A stretch of 9,027 nt of DNA from Balneolales bacterium (lineage in GTDB: Bacteria > Bacteroidota > Rhodothermia > Balneolales > HLUCCA01). A program made the translations under genes and the position numbers. Below are positions 1-5,947 of the stretch, one piece after another (position 1 is the first letter of the stretch; each line of letters opens with the position of its first letter). The stretch lies in assembly GCA_022565415.1 (NCBI GenBank), contig JAIUMT010000114.1, positions 1-9,027 on the forward strand, in the 5' to 3' direction. The notes under the pieces were generated by a model. It worked only from the letters and a program-made list of their open reading frames with translations. It ran no database searches and was not told the origin of the DNA.

Positions 1-16
1 AACTGAAAAGCTGGAC

Positions 17-19
17 TAA
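17..19 (+). other. In-frame TAA interrupting a coiled-coil reading frame
   Basis: Reading the ATPase frame backwards from position 41 gives INRIQQN, then TAA, then TEKLD at the left edge. Residues on both sides are charged and helix-forming, as expected of one continuous coiled coil. TAA is one base away from AAA (Lys), CAA (Gln) or GAA (Glu), all common in such helices. I infer a nonsense change or base error within a longer gene. Only five codons are visible to the left, so a frameshift further upstream or a chance open stretch cannot be excluded. Confidence 0.45.
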
Positions 20-40
20 ATTAATCGAATTCAGCAGAAC

Positions 41-2983
41 TTGAAATCTGATCAGGACCGCCTGACGGAGTTAAATAGTGATCTCGCGGCGGCAAAAGAA
101 GCAACGGCAAATAAATCGTTTTTCGAACTGGTTAAGTCGCTTAAAAAGGCCGAAACTGAGTTTTCAGAGGTCAAAATTGTACACGACGCATTCGATATGC
201 ACATGCCTCACGTTCGTCAGGACGATTTCGACGAAGTTTCGAGGTTAACCCAAAAGATTTCGGAACTCGAGAGAACGATTGGCGATGCATCGACCAACTT
301 GGAAGAAAAGCGAAAGGCTTTACACGAGTTGAATCTGCCGGATGAGGGTATTGGTCGCGATACGCTTGAGGAGTTGGGTCAGCGCTCGGAAACTATCAAG
401 CAATCCGAGAATGAAATTCGCAAGAATGAAACCCGATACGATGAGCTTCATTCTAATTGGAAGTCAGCCCTGAGCAACATCGACCGCGACGCCGCTGCCG
501 ATAACCTGAGAAATATCCACTCGAACGATCTCAGTAATTTCGAAAACACCATCCGAAACGTCATGCAAAATGATGGAGAAAGGGTGGTGCTTGAGCGAAG
601 GCTGGCTAGTTTACAAGGTGAAGTAGAAAAAGCTGGTACAACTGAAGATGCTGGTAAGTTAAGAGACGGGCTCACGGCATTGTCGATGTGGTTGCAGCAG
701 TTTAATCCGTCGCCCGGAATCAAAGCTTCCTTTTTGTGGCTAACAGCCTTGGCGGCATTGATAACAGCGCTTGCTGTTTGGCTGGTTGGACCGCTTGGAC
801 TCCTCGGACTCGCATTCGTGGCGGTGTGTGTAGTTTTAGGACTGAAATCCGCTGATGCATCCTCAAACGATGCCACGTCAGTTCGCGTGAAAGACTTCGA
901 GCGGTCCGGGCTCACTCCGCCCAAAAAATGGACATCAGATCAGGTAATTGTCCGAATAGAGGAGTTGTACGCATCGATTGGCACCGCTTCACATCTTGGC
1001 GACCTCAAAAATCAACTCGAATATATCTCGCTGGAATTGAAACGAGTCGAAGAAAAGAACGCTCCATTGCTGAAGCAAATCGATGCATACAAAACGAGCC
1101 TCGGCGTGCTGTCTTCCGATATTAAGTCGACAACGGATCTGCACTACCTCATAACTGAGATTTTGAGATGGAAGTCGCTGGATGACCAACTTGCCGGAAT
1201 TTCTAAGGCGAAGCATATTCTTGATGCGGCTTTTGACAGCGATCTTGTCGCTTTTAACACGATGCTTGCTAAGGTCACGCCCGGAAACGTGGCCACAGAT
1301 GGGGACTCTGCTAAGGCCCGGTACAGCAATTTGAGGTTCTTGGCTGAAAAGAGGGTGGAGTTGAAATCGGAGCTAGCGCAAATCGAGCAACGCCTGCATC
1401 AGGCCAAAAACGATAAATCTGAGTCAGAAAAGGCATTAAATTTCATTTTCGAGCGTCTTGGAGTAGTTGATGGGGATTCTGAAAGGGTTCGTAAGTTGGT
1501 TGAGCGACTGGAAGATTTTAAAATGGTCCATTCGCGGCTTGAGTCGTGTCGTTTCGCGGTAAGTGCTGCCCGAAAACAGGTCGAATTCCACGACCGGTAC
1601 TCTGATTTCTCTGCCGGATTAGACGACTTGAGCGACACAGAAATTCAGTCACAAATCGAAGAATCTGCGCGGAAGTCGGATACGCACGACGAGATATTAA
1701 CGCAAATAAACACGATTGAGGCCAAAGTCGCCGATACGGCTTCCCAATCGAGCTTAGAAAAAGCGTTAGTAAATCGCGAAAATGCCCTACAATCACTAGG
1801 TAAAGCTGCCAGAAAAAATATTCAGTCGATAGCCGGTGATCTACTCGTGAGCCATGTAAAATCGCGGGTCAGTAAAACGAATTTGCCCGAAGTGTTGCGC
1901 AAGGCCCAGCAAATTTTCAGCGTAGTAACCCGCGGGAATTACGAGCTTCGCGTGACAGAAAACGAGCCACCCGAGTTTTTTGCCTGGGATACAGTCTCCT
2001 CGGTCGGACTCAAACTCGACGAGCTTTCCAGCGGAACACGGATTCAGCTCATAATGGCAGTGAGATTGGCCTTCATCGAAACTCAGGAAACACAGGTCAA
2101 ATTGCCGATTTTAGCCGATGAACTTCTGGCGAACAGCGACGACGAACGCGCCGATGCCATCATTCAGACCTTCATCGAACTGAGTGCTTCAGGCCGGCAA
2201 CTGTTTTATTTCACGGCCCAGGCCGACGAAGTGGCAAAATGGAAACATCGACTTGAAGAAGCATCGGTCGATTTCAACGTATTTCTTCTCAACAAACTGG
2301 CAAAGAGCCCGACTATTGATATTAACCGCAAACTACCCGAGTTCAACATGTCAGATCCAATAGCAAAACCTGATGAAAATCAGTCGTACAACCGATACGT
2401 TAAAACCCTAGACATCCCGCAGTTTTATCCGATTTTGGATGAAATCGACGAACTTCATGTCGCCTACTTGCTCGATGATTCCCAAATGCTATATGAGTTG
2501 CTCACTGCCGGAGTGAATAAGTGGGTTCAGCTCAAAAATCTGCACACAACTGGATCGTTGTCTCACATCATAAATCACGACCAATTTGATCATCTGGAGA
2601 AGCTTACCAAATCGGTTAAAGAATACATCAGACTTAGCTCAATCGGCTTAAATGGAACTATCGATAGGGAAGTTTTGGTAAATTCGAACGCGGTGTCGGA
2701 TAAATACATCGATAAGGTTTGTGAGGTGCTTGAAGAATGCGAGTATGATCCGTCTGCGTTGTTGAATGCGCTAAGTGAGGGTAAAGTAACAGGATTCAGA
2801 ACGGCTAAAAGAGAAGAACTTCAAACATATCTGGAATCAAACGGATGTATTGATCTTCGCGAACCACTAGATGATGACTCCATCAACACGAAAATCAAAC
2901 TGTATCTGAACGAAATAGCTCTGGATCAACAGGATTTTGCTAAAGTTTTAAATAGGGTATTAGATTCTATAGGAAGAAATTGA
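41..2983 (+). CDS. SMC/Rad50/YhaN-like coiled-coil ATPase, C-terminal part (Walker A half missing)
   Basis: This is the C-terminal lobe of an ABC-type ATPase of the SbcC/Rad50/YhaN kind, whose relatives work with an SbcD/Mre11-type nuclease on DNA ends. Numbering from TTG 41, residues 1-205 and about 290-600 are charged, Leu-rich coiled coil. Residues 229-268 form two hydrophobic helices joined by a Gly-Pro turn, as in YhaN-type proteins. The ABC signature LSSGT is at 662-666 and Walker B ILADE at 690-694, followed by a D-loop-like ANSDDERA. The H-loop position reads FTAQ (724-727), with Gln in place of His. Residues about 755-980 form an extra domain I do not recognise. No Walker A is present and no ribosome site precedes TTG 41, so this start is nominal. 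The frame continues left across a TAA at 17-19. The gene ends in tandem stops TGA-TGA-TAA. The ATPase class is confident; its cellular role (repair or defence) is inference. Confidence 0.85.
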   Translation: MKSDQDRLTELNSDLAAAKEATANKSFFELVKSLKKAETEFSEVKIVHDAFDMHMPHVRQDDFDEVSRLTQKISELERTIGDASTNLEEKRKALHELNLPDEGIGRDTLEELGQRSETIKQSENEIRKNETRYDELHSNWKSALSNIDRDAAADNLRNIHSNDLSNFENTIRNVMQNDGERVVLERRLASLQGEVEKAGTTEDAGKLRDGLTALSMWLQQFNPSPGIKASFLWLTALAALITALAVWLVGPLGLLGLAFVAVCVVLGLKSADASSNDATSVRVKDFERSGLTPPKKWTSDQVIVRIEELYASIGTASHLGDLKNQLEYISLELKRVEEKNAPLLKQIDAYKTSLGVLSSDIKSTTDLHYLITEILRWKSLDDQLAGISKAKHILDAAFDSDLVAFNTMLAKVTPGNVATDGDSAKARYSNLRFLAEKRVELKSELAQIEQRLHQAKNDKSESEKALNFIFERLGVVDGDSERVRKLVERLEDFKMVHSRLESCRFAVSAARKQVEFHDRYSDFSAGLDDLSDTEIQSQIEESARKSDTHDEILTQINTIEAKVADTASQSSLEKALVNRENALQSLGKAARKNIQSIAGDLLVSHVKSRVSKTNLPEVLRKAQQIFSVVTRGNYELRVTENEPPEFFAWDTVSSVGLKLDELSSGTRIQLIMAVRLAFIETQETQVKLPILADELLANSDDERADAIIQTFIELSASGRQLFYFTAQADEVAKWKHRLEEASVDFNVFLLNKLAKSPTIDINRKLPEFNMSDPIAKPDENQSYNRYVKTLDIPQFYPILDEIDELHVAYLLDDSQMLYELLTAGVNKWVQLKNLHTTGSLSHIINHDQFDHLEKLTKSVKEYIRLSSIGLNGTIDREVLVNSNAVSDKYIDKVCEVLEECEYDPSALLNALSEGKVTGFRTAKREELQTYLESNGCIDLREPLDDDSINTKIKLYLNEIALDQQDFAKVLNRVLDSIGRN

Positions 2984-3005
2984 TGATAAACTTTCGTGGA
3001 GATGG

Positions 3006-3020
3006 ATTATTTTAAATAAT
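3006..3020. repeat. 7-bp AT-rich inverted repeat between ATPase and hydrolase genes
   Basis: ATTATTT and AAATAAT flank a single T at 3013, a perfect 7+1+7 inverted repeat. It lies in the 88-nt gap between the ATPase stop and the serine hydrolase start. It could be an operator or part of a promoter for the four-gene run downstream. It is all A/T and lacks a following T-run, so it is a poor terminator, and such palindromes arise easily by chance. Confidence 0.25.
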
Positions 3021-3071
3021 ACATCAAAATAAGACGTAGAGGCCTCACCCCAAATTAAACGGAATGTCACC

Positions 3072-4352
3072 ATGAAATTGAAAATATTCGGTCTTACCAT
3101 AGCGCTGTTATTTACAGTGTTTTCTGTCGAAACCCAAGGGCAGACCAGAAACCCGTTTCTATCTGCATCACCCGAAGAACTCGGATTTTCATCGGAGCGG
3201 TTACAGCGACTTGCCGACATGCTGCATAGCTACTCCGAAGAGCAGAAAATGGCCGGAGGAGTAGCGCTGGTTTTGCGTGACGGATATGCTGTTTTCTACG
3301 AATCTTTCGGGAAACTTGATGTCGAATCGGATATCGACATGCCTAAAGATGCCATGTTCAGAATCGCCTCACAAACCAAAGCGATCGTAAGCGTTGGTGT
3401 GATGATGCTTCAGGAGGAGGGGCTTCTGCTAATTGGAGATCCTGTGGGCAAGTACCTGCCCGAATTCACGCAAACGAATGTCGCCGTGGCTAACGATAAC
3501 GACGGATACGATGTGGTCCCGGCCAACAGATCCATCACAATTCGGGATTTGCTAATGCACACCTCGGGATTTAGCTACGGATACGGCACGGCGATCGACG
3601 AGTGGCGCGAAGCCGGGTTTTTGGGTTGGTATTTGTCTGACAGAGATGAACCAATTCGGGATTTGGTGCGACGAATTGCCGAATTACCGGCCGAATCTCA
3701 TCCGGGTGATCGATTTGTTTATGGTTACTCTACCGACATTCTGGGTGCATTGATTGAAGTGGTAAGTGGTCAGAGTCTGGATGTTTTTCTAAAAGATCGA
3801 ATTTTTGATCCGCTCGGAATGACCGACACACACTTTTTTGTGCCTCAAAATAAAGCCAACCGCATAGCAACAGTGTACTCGGCAACCGAAAATCGAGGTA
3901 TTGTTCGCGCTCCTGAGCCGGGTGCAGGCGTAGGACAAGGCCACTATCTGATGGGACCACGCACTACGTTTTCAGGTGGGGCCGGACTTGTATCTACAGC
4001 AACGGATTATGCCCGATTTATGCAGATGATGTTCAACGGTGGAGAGTTTCTAGGACAGAGGCTTTTGAGTCCGACTACAGTAGAACTTATGACAGTTAAT
4101 CATCTTCATAATATTGAATTTCGCCCTGGAGTAGGAGTCGGACTTGGTTTCGATGTTGTTACCGACCTGGGAGCACGCGGAATTCCGGGCGCTGTTGGAG
4201 ATTACGGCTGGGGAGGCGCATACCACTCAACATATTGGATTAGTCCGCAAGATGGTCTGGTTGTGCTGTTCTTTACCCAACTCATACCGGCAACCGGATC
4301 CGATATTCACGGAAAATTCCGAACCTTGCTGTATCAGTCATTAATTGAATAA
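3072..4352 (+). CDS. Secreted serine hydrolase, class C beta-lactamase-like (peptidase family S12)
   Basis: The product is 426 residues, the usual length for EstB/class C beta-lactamase-like esterases and DD-peptidase relatives. Residues 1-24 are a signal peptide: Lys-rich start, then a hydrophobic core GLTIALLFTVF. The SxxK motif is SQTK (Ser100 nucleophile, Lys103). The second motif is Tyr219 in YGYSTDILG. The third, KTG-like region is GWGGAYHS (379-386). Family stretches such as FSGGAGLVSTATDYARFM and RLLSPTTVELM are also clear. The protein should act in the periplasm or outside the cell on an ester or amide bond; the substrate cannot be read from the sequence, and true beta-lactamase activity is not implied. 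It is the first gene of a run of four, with 6 nt to the next. No strong ribosome site precedes ATG 3072; the start is chosen because it gives an intact signal peptide. Confidence 0.92.
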   Translation: MKLKIFGLTIALLFTVFSVETQGQTRNPFLSASPEELGFSSERLQRLADMLHSYSEEQKMAGGVALVLRDGYAVFYESFGKLDVESDIDMPKDAMFRIASQTKAIVSVGVMMLQEEGLLLIGDPVGKYLPEFTQTNVAVANDNDGYDVVPANRSITIRDLLMHTSGFSYGYGTAIDEWREAGFLGWYLSDRDEPIRDLVRRIAELPAESHPGDRFVYGYSTDILGALIEVVSGQSLDVFLKDRIFDPLGMTDTHFFVPQNKANRIATVYSATENRGIVRAPEPGAGVGQGHYLMGPRTTFSGGAGLVSTATDYARFMQMMFNGGEFLGQRLLSPTTVELMTVNHLHNIEFRPGVGVGLGFDVVTDLGARGIPGAVGDYGWGGAYHSTYWISPQDGLVVLFFTQLIPATGSDIHGKFRTLLYQSLIE

Positions 4353-4358
4353 ATCAAT

Positions 4359-4775
4359 ATGAAATCTATTTCCGATAGTCAGATGAAACGAACGGGTTTG
4401 TTAATCTTGGCAACAGCGCTGATACTCACATGGATAGCCCTCAGAATGCCAATTCAGACAATCATTGAGCCCGTTTTCGTACACGGGATTTCATTTGTAC
4501 TGGGATTACTCGGACTGTTTTTCTTGCTACGACCCTTTGTGTCACGCACCGTATCATTTGTAGGTGCGATAGTATCATATCTGATGCTGGTTGGATTGAG
4601 CATGTTTGGTGTTAATAATCCGGAACTCATGGAAGAATGGGGTGGTTATGGAATATTAATGGTGGGGATTTTGGCCGGTTTTGCCAAAGTTTTCTTGCTC
4701 TTAGGAGTATCCCACATTTTATATCCCAAAAATGACCCTGAAAAAGCCAAATCAAACGTTGAATCTATTCAGTGA
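4359..4775 (+). CDS. Small four-helix integral membrane protein, function unknown
   Basis: I do not recognise this 138-residue protein. It has four probable membrane helices at about 13-29, 42-59, 64-84 and 97-122, joined by short loops, and a charged tail from about 124. The hydrophilic start carries an alternative ATG at codon 9 (position 4383), just before the first helix; either start is possible. It begins 6 nt after the serine hydrolase stop, so the two are almost certainly co-transcribed. Its last 44 nt overlap the start of the AlkB-like gene in another frame. No catalytic or metal-binding motif is visible. The arrangement of four short helices suggests a structural or partner membrane protein, but that is inference. 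Confidence 0.8.
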   Translation: MKSISDSQMKRTGLLILATALILTWIALRMPIQTIIEPVFVHGISFVLGLLGLFFLLRPFVSRTVSFVGAIVSYLMLVGLSMFGVNNPELMEEWGGYGILMVGILAGFAKVFLLLGVSHILYPKNDPEKAKSNVESIQ

Positions 4776-5370
4776 AATAACCCAGGAGCCGACTAATTTA
4801 CTGCCCTATGACGGTACGGTAGTATATTTTGGCAGAATACTGGATTCCGAATCCATCAATGCGTTTTATAATCAGCTTCTCGGCGAAATACCCTGGCAAT
4901 CGGATGAAGTAATGATGTTCGGCAAACGAATTGTTATGAAACGGAAAATGGCTTGGTTTGCTGATGATGGCATTTCCTATACCTATGCTAGTTCGCGAAA
5001 AGAGGCGTTGCCGTGGACCGAAACATTACTCAAGCTCAAGCAAATCGTTAGTGATGCAAGTGGGCATACCTATAATTCATGCTTGCTAAATCTGTATCAG
5101 CATGGCGAACAGGCCATGGGCTGGCACTCCGACAACGAAAAGCAACTACTCAAAAACGGTGCAATTGCATCGGTAAGTTTAGGAGCAGAGCGAAAATTTG
5201 CATTCAAACACAGAACAAACGCAGATAGAGTAGACGTTGTTCTGGAAAATGGAAGCTTGCTACTGATGAAAGATGAAACGCAGCAACACTGGTTGCATCG
5301 ACTGCCACCGACAAAAAAAGTAAAATCTCCTCGAATTAATCTTACATTTCGAACCATACTGCCATGTTAA
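4732..5370 (+). CDS. alkB: AlkB-like 2-oxoglutarate/Fe(II) dioxygenase (alkylated nucleic acid repair)
   Basis: This 212-residue enzyme belongs to the AlkB family, which oxidatively removes methyl-type adducts from DNA or RNA bases using 2-oxoglutarate, O2 and Fe(II). The iron ligands are His132 and Asp134 in WHSD and His189 in HWLH. The 2-oxoglutarate-binding arginines are Arg201 and Arg207 in PRINLTFR; Asn120 and Tyr122 form the NxY motif. The spacing His189-Arg201-Arg207 (12 and 6) equals that of human ALKBH2 as I recall it (His236, Arg248, Arg254). The NLLPYDG start and IPWQ...MFGK region also fit the ALKBH2/3-like bacterial group. ATG 4732 overlaps the membrane protein gene by 44 nt; TTG 4759, just before NLFSE, is an alternative start that would shorten the overlap to 17 nt. 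The protein has no signal and is cytoplasmic. It overlaps msrB by 7 nt. Substrate preference (DNA or RNA) cannot be decided. Confidence 0.95.
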   Translation: MTLKKPNQTLNLFSEITQEPTNLLPYDGTVVYFGRILDSESINAFYNQLLGEIPWQSDEVMMFGKRIVMKRKMAWFADDGISYTYASSRKEALPWTETLLKLKQIVSDASGHTYNSCLLNLYQHGEQAMGWHSDNEKQLLKNGAIASVSLGAERKFAFKHRTNADRVDVVLENGSLLLMKDETQQHWLHRLPPTKKVKSPRINLTFRTILPC

Positions 5371-5807
5371 ACTGGAATACTATACTATTATTTGCCAAGA
5401 AAACTAACCCCGAGCCAGACAGACGTGTAGTTAAGTCCGATTCGGAATGGAAGCAGCAATTAACATCCGAACAATTTCGGGTTACCAGGCAACATGGCAC
5501 AGAAAGGCCGTTTTCTGGTGAGTATTGCACTGTTTATGATCCGGGTATTTACGGATGTGTTTGTTGTCGAACACCGCTATTCGATAGCAATGAGAAGTTT
5601 GAGTCGGGTACGGGGTGGCCGAGTTTTACGTTACCGCTAAAGGATAATGTTATTAAATATATTGTCGATACCAGCTTTGGAATGACACGGGTTGAAACAT
5701 TGTGTAATGTCTGCGATGCGCACTTGGGACACGTTTTTCCGGATGGTCCACAGCCTAGTGGACTGCGATATTGTATGAATTCTGTCTCGCTTGTTAAGCT
5801 GAAATAG
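5364..5807 (+). CDS. msrB: Peptide-methionine (R)-S-oxide reductase MsrB
   Basis: MsrB reduces the R epimer of methionine sulfoxide in proteins, normally with thioredoxin as reductant. The 147 residues cover one complete SelR domain. Zn-binding pairs are C65/C68 (CVCC) and C114/C117 (CNVC). The signature SGTGWPSF is at 81-88 and DAHLGHVFPDGP begins at 118. The catalytic cysteine is Cys137 in RYCMNS; it is encoded as TGT, not selenocysteine. The resolving-cysteine position of the SGCGWPSF type is Thr83 here, so another cysteine (C55 in GEYC, or the extra C67) or direct thioredoxin reduction may serve. There is no signal peptide, so it is cytoplasmic. ATG 5364 lies inside the alkB end (ATGTTAA, 7-nt overlap), which indicates translational coupling; no ribosome site of its own is seen. 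It pairs protein repair with alkylation repair in one transcript. Confidence 0.97.
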   Translation: MLNWNTILLFAKKTNPEPDRRVVKSDSEWKQQLTSEQFRVTRQHGTERPFSGEYCTVYDPGIYGCVCCRTPLFDSNEKFESGTGWPSFTLPLKDNVIKYIVDTSFGMTRVETLCNVCDAHLGHVFPDGPQPSGLRYCMNSVSLVKLK

Positions 5808-5813
5808 GCTCGT

Positions 5814-5828
5814 AATAATTATTTTTTT
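5814..5828 (+). terminator. Possible weak terminator after msrB
   Basis: Seven nucleotides after the msrB stop there is an A/T palindrome (AATAATTATT, 5814-5823) running into a run of seven T (5822-5828). The T-run and the position fit the end of the four-gene run. The stem has no G/C pairs and no proper loop, so it is not a convincing intrinsic hairpin and the call is tentative. Confidence 0.25.
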
Positions 5829-5866
5829 GCAAAGAACCTGACTTCTATTTAGTTTCATGAAAGGGG

Positions 5867-5913
5867 AAATCCGTCAAAAAAAAGGGGCGGATTTAGCACA
5901 GCTCTGGGGTGCT
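5867..5913 (+). promoter_or_regulatory. Two adjacent hairpins in the leader of the repeat-protein gene
   Basis: AAATCCG (5867-5873) pairs perfectly with CGGATTT (5888-5894) around a 14-nt loop holding eight A and four G. It is followed at once by AGCAC (5895-5899) pairing with GTGCT (5909-5913) around a 9-nt loop. The start codon lies 34 nt downstream. There is no T-run, so this is not a normal terminator. It may be a structured 5' leader, a protein-binding element or a small regulatory RNA. I cannot match it to a riboswitch family I know. The pairing is directly visible; any function is inference. Confidence 0.4.
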
Positions 5914-5947
5914 TATCAAATATCAAAATTAGATCGTCAATACATCT

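Noticed and set aside
448..924. Antisense open frame of 158 codons within the ATPase gene
   Set aside because: It is Ser/Ala-rich with no recognisable domain and lies opposite a clearly coding coiled coil; it is a shadow of that gene. The same applies to the other antisense and out-of-frame stretches in the window.
41..2983. Rad50/SbcC zinc hook
   Set aside because: No CxxC motif occurs in the coiled-coil part; a hydrophobic hairpin occupies the middle instead.
3072..4352. Calling the hydrolase a true AmpC beta-lactamase
   Set aside because: The second motif is YST rather than YxN and the third is GGA-like rather than KTG, which fits the esterase/peptidase-like members better.
5820..5829. 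Bacteroidota -7 promoter box (TAnnTTTG)
   Set aside because: The sequence TATTTTTTTG resembles it, but the spacing between TA and TTTG is four instead of two and no correctly spaced TTG -33 box is present.
5867..5913. Intrinsic terminator after msrB
   Set aside because: The hairpins are real pairings but no T-run follows either of them, and they lie close to the next start codon.
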